Assembly (NCBI GenBank): GCA_019116445.1
Contig: DXBP01000019.1
Span: 53,913-117,912, forward strand
Direction: 5' to 3'
Length of the DNA stretch: 64,000 nucleotides
DNA from: Candidatus Gemmiger excrementigallinarum
Lineage (GTDB): Bacteria > Bacillota > Clostridia > Oscillospirales > Ruminococcaceae
In this document: one piece after another, positions 16,818 to 27,132 of the stretch
How positions within the stretch are numbered: position 1 is the first letter of the stretch
Layout: each line of letters opens with the position of its first letter
Position numbers and translations under genes: made by a program
The notes under the pieces: generated by a model
Databases searched by the model: none
What the model was told of the DNA's origin: nothing
Seen by the model: only the letters and a program-made list of their open reading frames with translations

Positions 16818-17536
16818 TCCCCGAAGCACAGAAACAGCAGATGGCGGAAGCCGTCGCCTGCATCCGGGAAACCATGGCCGAAGCGGCCCGCAGCGCCGGG
16901 CGTGACCCGTCCGAGGTGAAACTTTGCGCCGCCTGCAAGACCCGCACGGTGGAGGAAGTGCGTTACAGCGCCGACCTGCCCATCGACCTGTTCGGGGAAA
17001 ACCATGTGCAGGAACTGGTGGAAAAGACCGATGCCGGGGCCTATCACGGCAAACCGGGGCATTTTATCGGTCATTTGCAGACCAACAAGGTGAACAAGGT
17101 GGTGGGGCGTGCGGCGCTGATCCAAAGCGTGGACAGCACCCGCCTGCTGGATAAAATCGAAGCAGCTGCCGCCCGGCTGAACCTCACCCAGGAAATCCTC
17201 ATCGAGATCAACATCGGTGCCGAGGAGAGCAAGAGCGGCGTGGGGCCCGGCGACCTGTGGCCGCTGCTGGAGGCTGCCGCTGCCAGGGAGCACCTGCGGG
17301 TCCGCGGCCTGATGGCCATTCCGCCCGCCGATGCCGACGATGACCAGACCCGCCGCTTTTTTGCCGAAATGCGGGAGCTGCTGGCCGCCGCTGCGGCGCG
17401 CCGCTATGAAAACGCACAGATGGACATTCTCTCCATGGGCATGAGCGGCGATTATGCCGCCGCCATTGCCGAGGGAGCCACCATCGTGCGCATCGGCACC
17501 GCCATCTATGGCGCCCGGGACTACAGCAAAAAATAA
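16814..17536 (+). CDS. yggS: YggS family PLP-binding protein
   Basis: VKLCAACKTRTVEEVR, LFGENHVQELVEK, GHFIGHLQTNKV, ILSMGMSGDYAAAIAEGATIVRIGTAIYGAR; 4-nt overlap with previous gene. Confidence 0.93.
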   Translation: MIPEAQKQQMAEAVACIRETMAEAARSAGRDPSEVKLCAACKTRTVEEVRYSADLPIDLFGENHVQELVEKTDAGAYHGKPGHFIGHLQTNKVNKVVGRAALIQSVDSTRLLDKIEAAAARLNLTQEILIEINIGAEESKSGVGPGDLWPLLEAAAAREHLRVRGLMAIPPADADDDQTRRFFAEMRELLAAAAARRYENAQMDILSMGMSGDYAAAIAEGATIVRIGTAIYGARDYSKK

Positions 17537-17560
17537 GATTCATATACAGCTACAGCACAA

Positions 17561-17597
17561 AACGCCTGCGCGGAGTACCTTCCGCACAGGCGTTTTT
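17561..17597. terminator. Terminator between convergent genes
   Basis: ACGCCTGCGCGGA...TCCGCACAGGCGTTTTTT. Confidence 0.65.
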
Positions 17598-17625
17598 TCG
17601 TGGGCATAGTATGGGACGCACAGGG

Positions 17626-18288
17626 TTATTTGACGATGGCCCGCTGCATCCAGCGCAGGCTCAGCGCGGCCAGCCCGACAATGACCACAACAGCGATGGC
17701 GGCCGGGGTCTGCCAGGGGACAGGGCGGAAGAAATCCGCCGCGGCATCCGCCCACTGGCTGATGCTGGTGGTGCCGATCATAAATACAGCGTAGGCGCAC
17801 CAGAATCCCTTGGCACCAAAGCGCTGGAGCAGACCGCCCAGAAGCAGCCCGATCCATACCGGGAGCAGCAATGCCAGCGGCCAGATCCCCCAGGGAATCC
17901 ATTCCCAGGGCAGGGGAGAGTTCCCGGTCAGGGTACGGCGCACCAGGGCATCCGCCGTCCCCCACACCAAGGCAATGGCTGTCTGCAACACGCTGATTCG
18001 CAGCCCGTGCAGCAGAATTCCGGCGGTGAGCCCCCGCCGTGTGGTGGAAAAACTCAAAAACATGGTGAACTGGTTGGCCAGATAGACGATGGACAAAATC
18101 ATGCTGACGAGAAAGGAGATGGCCAGCATGGTTCCCACTACCATTTTGCCGGCATCTTCCGGCTCCCCCAGCAGCGTTGCCGCCAGGCCCAGTCCTTCGC
18201 CCAAAAGCCCCAGAATCAGTGAAACAACCAGGACCCATTTCAGGTCCTCCGCGGTGTAGTGCAGCACGGCGCGCATGGTTCGGTTCAT
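17626..18288 (-). CDS. ABC-2-like membrane permease subunit
   Basis: Hydrophobic multi-TM protein (MNRTMRAVLHYTAEDLKWVLVVSLILGLLGEG...) in a GntR-ABC operon. Confidence 0.65.
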   Translation of the reverse strand: MNRTMRAVLHYTAEDLKWVLVVSLILGLLGEGLGLAATLLGEPEDAGKMVVGTMLAISFLVSMILSIVYLANQFTMFLSFSTTRRGLTAGILLHGLRISVLQTAIALVWGTADALVRRTLTGNSPLPWEWIPWGIWPLALLLPVWIGLLLGGLLQRFGAKGFWCAYAVFMIGTTSISQWADAAADFFRPVPWQTPAAIAVVVIVGLAALSLRWMQRAIVK

Positions 18289-18301
18289 ACAATTCCCTCC
18301 T

Positions 18302-18942
18302 TTACGCCTGGGTGATGGCCAGGCGGCGCATCTGATGCAGGGCAAGCCCGGCAAACGGCAGGCTCAGCAGAATCAGCACCAGGCTGTACAGGCTCAGCGT
18401 GTGGGAAAGAAAGCTGCCCAGCAGCATAAAAACGGCAATCTGTAAGTAAACCACGCAAAGCAGCACGATGACCAGTACCCGTTTCCAGATGGGCAGGGTG
18501 GCAAAATCCATCGTGCCCATCCACAGCATGGAGCCGCAGAGAATCAGCTTGAGTCCCAGTCCCTGCAGGGGATATTGTGCCAGGCTGACAAAAATCGGGT
18601 TGATTTCTGCGTAAAACAGCCGGGCCGTAATGCTGTTGCAGAGGTAGTCCAGCACCAGGCAGAGCAGCGGCAGCAGCACAAAGAGAAGGCGGCCATCGCA
18701 CCACGCAGCGAACGGCGGGTCACGCCAAAACTCAGCGCCAGCGGGGCATACGCGCTGGCCGCCTGGGCGGCGCAGATGCCGATGATGATGTCAAACAGCA
18801 TAAAAAATCCCTGCACATAGGTAAAGAGAAAACCGTTCCAGCCGGTGACCAGGCACAGCAGCACCAGCACCGGGTAAATCAATGTCAGCGTCCCCACCAT
18901 AAGCAGGGCCGGTTTCAGCAGGAACCACAAGGCTTTTGCCAT
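18302..18942 (-). pseudogene. Second membrane permease subunit, split by an apparent single-nucleotide frameshift
   Basis: Reading frame is membrane-like to ...TRRSLRGAMAAF then becomes nonsense (CCCRCSAWCWTTS); frame 18302..18679 resumes LLFVLLPLLCLVLDYL. Shift near 18681-18690. Confidence 0.6.
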
Positions 18943-18943
18943 C

Positions 18944-19831
18944 TCAGATCCCCTCCCGTTCGTGGCCGCAAAGGGCTACAAACACCTTCTGCAGCGTCAG
19001 AGCGTCACAGTCCACATCCAGTCCGCGGGCGGCGATGACCTGCGCCGGTGCCCGCACCGTGCACATCTTCTGGCGGCCCAGGGTTTCGGTGTGCAGCACC
19101 TCGTACCCTTCGCAGGCAGCCGCCACCGCGTCTTCCCGGCCCGATACAGAGCAGAACTGTGCCAGAAGTTCGTCCGCCTCGCAGTTTTCGATCAGGCGGC
19201 CTTCTTTCAGGATCAGTACCCGTTCAAATACCGTGGCCGCCTCCTCCAGAATGTGAGTGGAGATCACAAAGGTGCGCCCGGTGGCGGCGTACTCTTCCAG
19301 CAGCAGACGGTAAAAATCCTCCCGGGCTACGATGTCCAGCCCTGCTACCGGTTCGTCCATCATCGTAATGGGCGCACGGCTGGCCATCGCCAGCACAATG
19401 GTCACGGCGCTCATCATGCCCTTGGACAGTGCGTTGATCCGCTTCTTCTCGTCCAGCCCGAACTGTTTCACCAGGCGCTGGGCGTATGCTTCATCCCAGT
19501 GGGGATAAAACATCTTCCCGGCCTTCAGGTATTCCTTGACCCGCAGGGCGTTGGCATTGGTGCCCAGCTTGCCCGAAAGTTCCCGGCTGAAACACAGATC
19601 CGCCAGCGCTCTGTCGTTTTCCCACACCGGTTCGCCGCCATAGGTCACCTGGCCTTCGTCCGGCGGCAGTTGGGCGGTCAGGGCCGAAAGCAGGGTGGTT
19701 TTGCCAGCGCCGTTGCGGCCGATCAGCCCGTAAATATGCCCGGGTTCCAGCGTCAGGTCCACGTGGTCCAGCGCCTTCACCTTGCCGTAGGTCTTGCACA
19801 ATCCCTCAGCCTGTAACGATTTCCCATCCAT
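18944..19831 (-). CDS. ABC transporter ATP-binding protein
   Basis: GRNGAGKTTLLSALTAQL, LSKGMMSAVTIVLAMASRAPITMMDEPVAGLDIVAREDFY. Confidence 0.92.
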   Translation of the reverse strand: MDGKSLQAEGLCKTYGKVKALDHVDLTLEPGHIYGLIGRNGAGKTTLLSALTAQLPPDEGQVTYGGEPVWENDRALADLCFSRELSGKLGTNANALRVKEYLKAGKMFYPHWDEAYAQRLVKQFGLDEKKRINALSKGMMSAVTIVLAMASRAPITMMDEPVAGLDIVAREDFYRLLLEEYAATGRTFVISTHILEEAATVFERVLILKEGRLIENCEADELLAQFCSVSGREDAVAAACEGYEVLHTETLGRQKMCTVRAPAQVIAARGLDVDCDALTLQKVFVALCGHEREGI

Positions 19832-19834
19832 CCG

Positions 19835-20209
19835 TCATTCCTCCTGTTGGCAGGCTGCTGTCAGCATTGCCTGCAGTTCTTCCGCCGTCAGCCCCAGCTT
19901 ACGGGCTTCGGCGACCATCGGTTTCATATACTGCTCCGAAAATTCATTCCGCCGCTTGGCGCGGATGCGTGCCACCGCACCCTCCGCTACAAACATTCCA
20001 ATGCCGCGGCGTTTGTACAAAATACCTTCCTCTACCAGCAGATTCAATCCCTTGGCGCCGGTGGCCGGATTGATGCGCAGCGTCCGTGCCAGTTCGTTGG
20101 TGCTGGGCACCTGCGTTTCTTCCGGGTAGATGCCGCGCAGAATTCCGTCTTCCAGCATCTTGGCAATCTGCAAATAGATGGAGGTATGGTCGTTCAACAC
20201 AGGGGGCAA
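19835..20209 (-). CDS. GntR family transcriptional regulator (YtrA-like, short)
   Basis: SIYLQIAKMLEDGILRGIYPEETQVPSTNELARTLRINPATGAKGLNLLVEEGILYKRRGIGMFV. Confidence 0.9.
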   Translation of the reverse strand: MPPVLNDHTSIYLQIAKMLEDGILRGIYPEETQVPSTNELARTLRINPATGAKGLNLLVEEGILYKRRGIGMFVAEGAVARIRAKRRNEFSEQYMKPMVAEARKLGLTAEELQAMLTAACQQEE

Positions 20210-20388
20210 ACGCTCACCGCCTTTCTTGGTTTATTGGTTCATTACTTGTGTAACTAACTATAGCGCCCGGAGAAGATCCTGTCAAGCCTTTGGGCAAAAA
20301 AACCAGGGAGCCACTCTCCACTTGCAAACTTTTTGTGGGACTGGTACAATAAAACTATGTTTTTGTGTTGTAGAAGGGGAGATCAACC

Positions 20389-22317
20389 ATGAATTGGCAG
20401 CAAGCCTGCGAACTGCCGTATTATGGCGGTGCGGATCTGGGGGCAAACTGGGCCCCTGCACAAACGGTCTTTAAATTGTGGGCGCCTACGGCCTCCGGTG
20501 TGGAATTGCGGCTCTATGCCACCGGTACCGATGCGGAACCCGGTGCCGGGGAACTGGCGGTGCATCCCATGCAGCCGGTCGGGGACGGCGTTTGGTCCGT
20601 CACGGTGCCGGGGGACCTCAACGGGGTGTATTATCTGTATCAGCTGCAGTTTCCGGATGGCCATGGTGCCTCGGTGGTGGACCCGTATGCCCGTGCGGCG
20701 GGTGCCAACGGGCAGCGGGGCATGGTGCTGGACCTGGCATCGGCGGCTCCGGAGGGATGGCAGCAGGACAGCCGTCCCGAAATTCCGGCTGCGGCCCGCA
20801 GTGTGTGGGAAGTGCACGTGGCAGATTTTTCTGCCGACGAGCACAGCGGCGTGCCGGAAGCCTGGCGCGGCACCTATCTGGGCTTTGTGCCGGATGATTC
20901 CACCCTGGATAACGACGGGGAACATCCCACCTGCCTGAACTATCTCAAGAGGCTTGGGGTGACTTATGTACAGCTGCAGCCTATTTTTGATTACGCCACG
21001 GTGGATGAAACAAAACCCGGCGGCTATAACTGGGGATATGATCCCCTGAATTACAATGTCCCTGAAGGTTCGCTGTCCACCGATGCCTTCCACGGGGCTG
21101 TCCGGGTGCGGGAATGCCGTGCCATGATCCAGGCGCTGCACCGGGCAGGGCTGGGCGTGGTGATGGACGTTGTCTATAACCACACCTACCACACCGACAG
21201 CTGGCTGGAACGCACGGTGCCGGGATACTGGAACCGCCGCTGGGCCAATGGCAACATGACCAACGGTTCCGGCTGCGGCGATGATCTGGCCAGCGAACGC
21301 CCGATGGTGCGCAAATATCTGGTGGATTCGGTGGTCTACTGGGCCAGGGAATATCACGTGGACGGTTTCCGGTTCGACCTGATGGCACTGGAAGATGTGG
21401 ACACCATGAACGCCATCCGTGGGGCGCTGGATGCCCTGCCCGGCGGGGAAAACATCCTGATGTACGGGGAACCCTGGACGGGCGGCGGTACCAATCTGGA
21501 AGGCGGTGCCCGCCCCAGCGATAAACGGGCACTGGATGCACTCAGCGACCGGATCGGCTTTTTCTGCGATGATACGCGGGATGCCGTCAAAGGCAACGTG
21601 TTCGATGCTGCCAACGCCGGGTATGTCAACGGTGCGCCCCAGTGCGGCTACGATGTGCTGCACGCGGTGGGGGCCTGGCGCAACGGGGCCCGGGGATTCC
21701 GCCCCCGGCAGGCCATGCAGGTGGTGCAGTATGTTTCTGCCCACGATAATTTTACCCTGTGGGATAAACTGGCGGCGGTGGCCCGGCGGGGCGACTACGA
21801 TGCTGCCGACAGTGACCTCCTGGCCCAGAACCGCATGGCGGCGGGCATCTGCCTGACCTGCCAGGGCATGCCGTTTTTCCAGGCAGGGGAGGAATTCGGC
21901 CGCACCAAATACGGCGACCACAACAGTTACCAGGGACCTTTGTCCACCAACCGGCTGGACTGGCGCCGGGCGCATCGCCCGGAGTTTGCGGCGCTGACGT
22001 CCTTCTATCGCGGCATGCTGGCTATCCGCAAAGCCTATCCGCGGCTGGCCGGTGCCTGCGGTGAACCGGAGCCTTTCCTGCTGGCGCTGCCGGGATGGAT
22101 GATCGGCTTTGTGCCGGAAACCGAAGGCAATGACCGTGTGGGGCAGCTGGTGGTGTATTACAATCCCGAACGGACCCGGCAGTGGGTCCCGCTGCCGTCG
22201 GGAACCTGGCGCCGCCTGTGCGATGGCGCCCACGCCGGGACCACGCCTTTCGGGCCTCTGTGCCGGGATGCGCTGGAACTGGAACCGCACAGTGTGACGA
22301 TACTGGTCACGGAATAA
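20389..22317 (+). CDS. pulA: Type I pullulanase (GH13)
   Basis: YNWGYDPLNYNVPEGS, VVMDVVYNHTY, VDGFRFDLMAL, MYGEPWTGGG, VQYVSAHDNFTLWDKL. Confidence 0.9.
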   Translation: MNWQQACELPYYGGADLGANWAPAQTVFKLWAPTASGVELRLYATGTDAEPGAGELAVHPMQPVGDGVWSVTVPGDLNGVYYLYQLQFPDGHGASVVDPYARAAGANGQRGMVLDLASAAPEGWQQDSRPEIPAAARSVWEVHVADFSADEHSGVPEAWRGTYLGFVPDDSTLDNDGEHPTCLNYLKRLGVTYVQLQPIFDYATVDETKPGGYNWGYDPLNYNVPEGSLSTDAFHGAVRVRECRAMIQALHRAGLGVVMDVVYNHTYHTDSWLERTVPGYWNRRWANGNMTNGSGCGDDLASERPMVRKYLVDSVVYWAREYHVDGFRFDLMALEDVDTMNAIRGALDALPGGENILMYGEPWTGGGTNLEGGARPSDKRALDALSDRIGFFCDDTRDAVKGNVFDAANAGYVNGAPQCGYDVLHAVGAWRNGARGFRPRQAMQVVQYVSAHDNFTLWDKLAAVARRGDYDAADSDLLAQNRMAAGICLTCQGMPFFQAGEEFGRTKYGDHNSYQGPLSTNRLDWRRAHRPEFAALTSFYRGMLAIRKAYPRLAGACGEPEPFLLALPGWMIGFVPETEGNDRVGQLVVYYNPERTRQWVPLPSGTWRRLCDGAHAGTTPFGPLCRDALELEPHSVTILVTE

Positions 22318-22323
22318 AACAGA

Positions 22324-22354
22324 CGGCGTGCACTGCCCGGTGCACGCCGCTTTT
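22324..22354 (+). terminator. Terminator after pulA
   Basis: CGGCGTGCAC/GTGCACGCCG stem then CTTTTT. Confidence 0.75.
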
Positions 22355-22377
22355 TGAAACCAGGGAGGAGAAAGTGT

Positions 22378-23583
22378 ATGCCTGCAAAACTTTCGGTCAC
22401 TGCGGAACAGGTGCGCCGGTATCGCCTGGCGGTGCATCATCTGGACCGCCCCTGCCCGCCGTCGGAACTTTTACCGGTGGTGGGGGTGTGCGGTATGCAG
22501 AATTCACCTCCCGGTGCCTGGGAAACAGCCTGCTTTGCCCGGATGCCGGGCAGTACGCTGCCAATGCTGCAAGCGGCCCTGGAACAGGAAAAAACGTTGC
22601 TGCAGGCCTGGAGCTGGCGGGGCGTGCCGGTGGTGTTTCCCACGGCGGAGAGCGCGGTGTTTCTTTCGGCACTGGCAGCCGAACCGGGGGAAGAACCCTG
22701 GATCTATACCCGGGGCGTTACCCTGGCGCTGGATTTTCTTGGCATATCTTGGGCAGAGGCCCTGACGCTGGTCCGCCAGGCCGCGGAGGTACTGGATGAC
22801 TGCACCGTACAGAGCAAAGAAGAACTGGATCGGGTCCTGGCTGCGCAGGCAGCGGCACAGCTGCCCCCTGCTTTGCGGGAGCGCTGGAACGCTCCCTCCA
22901 TGTATGGCCGCCCCGACCGGCAAAGTGTGGGCGGTGCGGCGGTATCCTTTGCGCTGCGGCCCTGCTCTTTCCTGGGGCAGGTGGTGTTCGGAGCGCGGCA
23001 GGGCGTGCACCCTACCTTTACATCCTACCGCCGCTGGGTCGGTCATCTGTTGCCCCCGGATCCGCAGGCCGGTGCCGGGCTGGTGCGCAAGTTTGTACAT
23101 GCCTACGGTCCCGCTACCCGGGCGGATTTTGCCGCCTGGACGGGCAGCAGCCCGCAGCAGGCAGCGCGGCTTTGGAAGACGGTACAATCCGAACTGGTCC
23201 CGGTGAACAAAGCCGGGAAAACCGCATACCTGCTGGAGCAGGATGTCCCGGCGCTGCAGCAGGCCGCAGCACCCGAAACGCCACTGCTTTTGCTGGGCGG
23301 CCATGACCCTTATCTGGATGCCCGGGACCGCGGACTGCTGTTGGAGGAGGCCGCTTTGCAGCGTCAGGTCTGGCGCACTGTGGCCAATCCCGGTGTGATT
23401 CTGTACAACGGCCGGGTGGCGGGCATCTGGAAAGCCAGGACCGTGCGGGATTGCCTGAATGTGACGCTGATCCCCTTTGAACCCCTGCCTGCCGGGGCGG
23501 ATGCACAGCTGACCCGTGAAGCGGAACGGTGTGCCGCTTTCCGCGGGGTGTCCCTACACTGCTGTACATGGGAAGACATATAA
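22378..23583 (+). CDS. Winged-helix DNA-binding protein, AlkZ-like DNA glycosylase
   Basis: VRRYRLAVHHLDRP, VGVCGMQNSPPGAW, SYRRWVG, VHAYGPATRADFAAWTGSSPQQAARLWK resembles the HTH_42/AlkZ family. Confidence 0.7.
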   Translation: MPAKLSVTAEQVRRYRLAVHHLDRPCPPSELLPVVGVCGMQNSPPGAWETACFARMPGSTLPMLQAALEQEKTLLQAWSWRGVPVVFPTAESAVFLSALAAEPGEEPWIYTRGVTLALDFLGISWAEALTLVRQAAEVLDDCTVQSKEELDRVLAAQAAAQLPPALRERWNAPSMYGRPDRQSVGGAAVSFALRPCSFLGQVVFGARQGVHPTFTSYRRWVGHLLPPDPQAGAGLVRKFVHAYGPATRADFAAWTGSSPQQAARLWKTVQSELVPVNKAGKTAYLLEQDVPALQQAAAPETPLLLLGGHDPYLDARDRGLLLEEAALQRQVWRTVANPGVILYNGRVAGIWKARTVRDCLNVTLIPFEPLPAGADAQLTREAERCAAFRGVSLHCCTWEDI

Positions 23584-23585
23584 AA

Positions 23586-23619
23586 GAACGTCCCGGATGC
23601 ACAGGCATCCGGGACGTTC
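23586..23619. terminator. Terminator between convergent genes
   Basis: Perfect 15-bp stem GAACGTCCCGGATGC/GCATCCGGGACGTTC. Confidence 0.65.
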
Positions 23620-23623
23620 TGCG

Positions 23624-24643
23624 TTACAAGGAACTGCGGGCTGCCCGTTTGAGCAGTCGGCCAAAGGGGGCGGCCACAGCCGTCAGTACGGCGGCCAGCA
23701 CAAAGCTGGCAATCAAAAATACGGGAAACCAAACCGGCAGCGGCAACCCCAGTCGCTGAGCAGCGGGCAGCAGCACCAGCGTCAAAAATACATGGTGAAC
23801 CAGGTAGACGCCGTAGGACCAGGCAGCGGGGCGGCGCAGCGCACCCCAGCATTGTGGGGGCAGCTTTTGCCCCAGGGCGTACACACCCCAGAAAAGCCCG
23901 GCAGACAGTACCAGCAGCACAGCCAGCCGCGGTATGGCGGGCACCCACAGCAGGGGTACAACGACCAGGCACCACAGACACCGGGGCAGGGGAATACGGT
24001 TCTCCGCCAGCAGGGTACCGAACCAGACGCCCAGGGCAAAGGCGGGCAAGCGGCCCAGCACGGTGTGTCCGGCCTCCAGCGGGGCAGGGCACACCAGAGG
24101 CCATACCAGCTGCAAAAGCAGCATCACGACAAAAAGTACCCGGCGGCGTTTGGGATTGTCCATGCACCAGAGCAAAAAGGGGAAGACCAGGTACAACAGC
24201 AAAATAACGCCGAGAAACCATTCCCCGATTTTGTAAAATGTCGGGGTCACAGGGGCCAGATAACCGTCCAGGCCAAAAATGGAAAAAATCACCCGCCAGC
24301 GGGGGATGCCGGCGTTGTTTCCATGGAGTACATCGCCATAGAGAAACAGTACCGCAAAACCGATCCAGAACGCGGGGTACATCGCCGCAGCACGCCCCAC
24401 CAGGTAGGGCCGCCAGCGAAACCGGCCGCGCCATTGCAAACACAGCGCTGCCCCCGACAACAGGAAGAACCATGCCAGCCCCACTTCCACCCAGTCGGCC
24501 ATGCCGCGGCCAATCAGGACGCTGGGCACCGCAAAGCCAAAGCGGGCAGCCTCGATGCAGAAATGATAACACAATACCGGCAACAGAGCCGCCAGGCGGA
24601 TGACATCCAGACCGGGGCGGTATCGGGCGGGAGTTTTTACCAT
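23624..24643 (-). CDS. Acyltransferase 3 family membrane protein
   Basis: RPGLDVIRLAALLPVLCYHFCIEAARFG, WFFLLSGAALCLQWRGRFRWRPYLVGRAAAMYPAFW. Confidence 0.85.
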   Translation of the reverse strand: MVKTPARYRPGLDVIRLAALLPVLCYHFCIEAARFGFAVPSVLIGRGMADWVEVGLAWFFLLSGAALCLQWRGRFRWRPYLVGRAAAMYPAFWIGFAVLFLYGDVLHGNNAGIPRWRVIFSIFGLDGYLAPVTPTFYKIGEWFLGVILLLYLVFPFLLWCMDNPKRRRVLFVVMLLLQLVWPLVCPAPLEAGHTVLGRLPAFALGVWFGTLLAENRIPLPRCLWCLVVVPLLWVPAIPRLAVLLVLSAGLFWGVYALGQKLPPQCWGALRRPAAWSYGVYLVHHVFLTLVLLPAAQRLGLPLPVWFPVFLIASFVLAAVLTAVAAPFGRLLKRAARSSL

Positions 24644-24663
24644 GGTATTCACGTCCTCTGAAA

Positions 24664-25509
24664 TCAGGAAATCCTGCGGTGCAGCGCCGCATTCAGGGCG
24701 GCCCCCAGGAACAGCAGATTGATGATGATGTCCAGCCACAGGATCATCAGGATGATGGCTGTCAACGAACCGTAAATATAGGAAAGTTTCCAGAAATGCA
24801 CAATATAGAAAGAGAAAATGCGGGAAAAAAGTAGCCATCCCACCGTGGTGAACACGGTACCCGGCAGCTGGCGGCGCAGCGGGCGCTTGCCCCCCGGCAC
24901 AAAAGTGTAGATCAGCAGGATCAGCACGAACAAAACCGGAATGGCGATCACATCGCTGAAATTGATCCAATGGCGGAACCATTCGATCAGCCATCGCCAC
25001 TGGGTGTTGGCGGACAGCAACTCACTCAGCGGCCGGAAAATGGAACTCAATCCCTGCAAAAGCAGGACGACCAGCAAAAGGCCCTCAAAAACAACGGTGT
25101 ACAGGATGGCCAGCAGCCGGTCATAGATCGTGAACCGGGCGCCCGGTGTCAGCCGCTGCAGACCCTTTTGTACGGCAAACATACCGCTGGAGGCTGAATA
25201 CAGGGTGGTGACCGCCGCAAAAGATGCCACAAAGGTGGTGGACTGGGCACTCAGGTTGTTCAGCACGCTCAGCACGGTGTCCTGGATCTCAGGCACCTGC
25301 GGCAAAAACTGGTAGAGCAGATCCGCCAGATCTGTTACGGAATACCAGGGCAGATGGTTTACGATGACCAGTACCCAGATCAGCAGCGGGAAGGATGCCG
25401 TCAGCAAAAACAGGGTGGCGCATCCGGCAAAAATCGGCAGATTCTGCCCCAGGAAGGGCCCCAGAACGGCAAAGATCATTTCTTTCGCGCGCTCAATCTT
25501 TTGTTTCAT
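24664..25509 (-). CDS. YihY/BrkB family membrane protein
   Basis: FVASFAAVTTLYSASSGMFAVQKGLQRL, PGTVFTTVGWLLFSRIFSFYIVHF, YGSLTAIILMILWLDIIINLLFLGAALNAAL. Confidence 0.88.
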   Translation of the reverse strand: MKQKIERAKEMIFAVLGPFLGQNLPIFAGCATLFLLTASFPLLIWVLVIVNHLPWYSVTDLADLLYQFLPQVPEIQDTVLSVLNNLSAQSTTFVASFAAVTTLYSASSGMFAVQKGLQRLTPGARFTIYDRLLAILYTVVFEGLLLVVLLLQGLSSIFRPLSELLSANTQWRWLIEWFRHWINFSDVIAIPVLFVLILLIYTFVPGGKRPLRRQLPGTVFTTVGWLLFSRIFSFYIVHFWKLSYIYGSLTAIILMILWLDIIINLLFLGAALNAALHRRIS

Positions 25510-25836
25510 GCGGGGGTATCCCTCCTTTCCGGCAGAGAATGCAAAATGATATTTTATCCATTATAATATGCGGCGTCATTGAAATCAACGCCAACGGGGA
25601 AAAGGGCACTGACCGGCCAGGGCCGGTGGAGGAAAGACTGCGAAGAACCGGGCTGTTTCGGGCCTTTCGCACAAAGCAGAAGGGCGTAAAACAGATATTT
25701 TTGGAACCGGGCGGTTAAAAATATGTCAAAAACATCTTGCGCAAAGTGCGGTTTGTGCGTATAATAGAGTCAGGCCATTAGGGCATCGTGCCCTGACAAA
25801 AACAAATTGTAAAACATACCGAGAGGAGCTTTTACT

Positions 25837-27045
25837 ATGGGTTTGGGTAAAAAGACCATTGATGATGAAAACTACGCTGGCAAGCGCGTTCTTGTCCGCT
25901 GCGACTTCAACGTCCCCATGAAGGACGGTGTCATCACCAACGACAACCGCATCAATGCGGCGCTGCCGACCATCAAGAAACTGATCAACGATGGCGCCAA
26001 GGTCATCCTGTGCAGCCACCTGGGCAAGCCGAAGAACGGCCCCGAGGCCAAGTTCAGCCTGGCTCCCGTTGCGGTTCGCCTGAGCGAGAAGCTCGGCCAG
26101 CCCGTCCAGTTTGCTGACGACGACGAGGTCGTGGGCGCGCAGGCCAAGGCCGCTGTCGCCACCATGAACGACGGCGATGTCGTGCTGCTGCAGAACACCC
26201 GTTTCCGCAAGGAAGAAACCAAGAACCTGCCTGAGTTCAGCAAGGATCTGGCCAGCCTGGCCGATGCCTACGTGGACGACGCTTTCGGTTCCTGCCACCG
26301 CGCTCACTGCTCCACCGCCGGTGTGACTGAGTTCGTCAAGGACACCGCCGTGGGCTACCTGATGGAAAAAGAAATCAAGTACCTGGGCAACGCTGTCAAC
26401 GATCCCGTCCGTCCCTTCACCGCCATTCTGGGCGGCGCCAAAGTTGCGGACAAGCTCAACGTCATCTCCAACCTGCTGGAAAAGGTCGATACCCTGATCA
26501 TCGGCGGCGGCATGGCTTACACCTTCCTCAAGGCCCAGGGCTACGAGATCGGCAAGAGCCTGTGCGACGATACCAAGATCGACTACTGCAAGGAAATGAT
26601 GGCCAAGGCTCAGGAGAAGGGCGTCAAGCTGCTGCTGCCTGTTGATACTGCCTGTGTCAAGGACTTCCCCGATCCCATCGACGCGGAAGTGGAAACCAAG
26701 ATCGTGCCTGTCAGCGCCATTCCGGCTGACATGGAAGGCTGCGACATCGGCCCCGAAACCATGAAGCTGTTTGCTGACGCCGTCAAGGCCAGCAAGACCG
26801 TTGTTTGGAACGGCCCCATGGGCGTTTTCGAGAACCCCACCCTGGCTGCGGGCACCCTGGCGGTTGCCAAGGCCATGGCTGAGAGCGAGGCTACCACTGT
26901 GATCGGCGGCGGCGACAGCGCGGCGGCTGTGCAGCAGATGGGCCTGGGTGACAAGATGACCCACATCTCCACCGGCGGCGGTGCTTCTCTCGAGTACCTC
27001 GAGGGCAAGGAACTGCCCGGCATTGCCGTTATCCAGAACGCGTAA
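25837..27045 (+). CDS. pgk: Phosphoglycerate kinase
   Basis: [75 protein letters not shown]. Confidence 0.98.
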   Translation: MGLGKKTIDDENYAGKRVLVRCDFNVPMKDGVITNDNRINAALPTIKKLINDGAKVILCSHLGKPKNGPEAKFSLAPVAVRLSEKLGQPVQFADDDEVVGAQAKAAVATMNDGDVVLLQNTRFRKEETKNLPEFSKDLASLADAYVDDAFGSCHRAHCSTAGVTEFVKDTAVGYLMEKEIKYLGNAVNDPVRPFTAILGGAKVADKLNVISNLLEKVDTLIIGGGMAYTFLKAQGYEIGKSLCDDTKIDYCKEMMAKAQEKGVKLLLPVDTACVKDFPDPIDAEVETKIVPVSAIPADMEGCDIGPETMKLFADAVKASKTVVWNGPMGVFENPTLAAGTLAVAKAMAESEATTVIGGGDSAAAVQQMGLGDKMTHISTGGGASLEYLEGKELPGIAVIQNA

Positions 27046-27053
27046 CAACCGCA

Positions 27054-27086
27054 GGGCGCGGCGGCAGGGCCGCCGCGCCCTTTTTT
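27054..27086 (+). terminator. Terminator after pgk
   Basis: GGGCGCGGCGGC/GCCGCCGCGCCC stem then TTTTTT. Confidence 0.8.
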
Positions 27087-27132
27087 GGAACTTCCTCATT
27101 AGAGAAAACAAACGATAAAAGGAGTTTTCATC

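Noticed and set aside
20383-22440. 685-aa minus-strand ORF
   Set aside because: Antisense shadow of pulA, which has all GH13 motifs.
25760-25836. Hairpin-like leader before pgk as a riboswitch
   Set aside because: Short irregular pairing, no known riboswitch core; more likely an ordinary 5' UTR.
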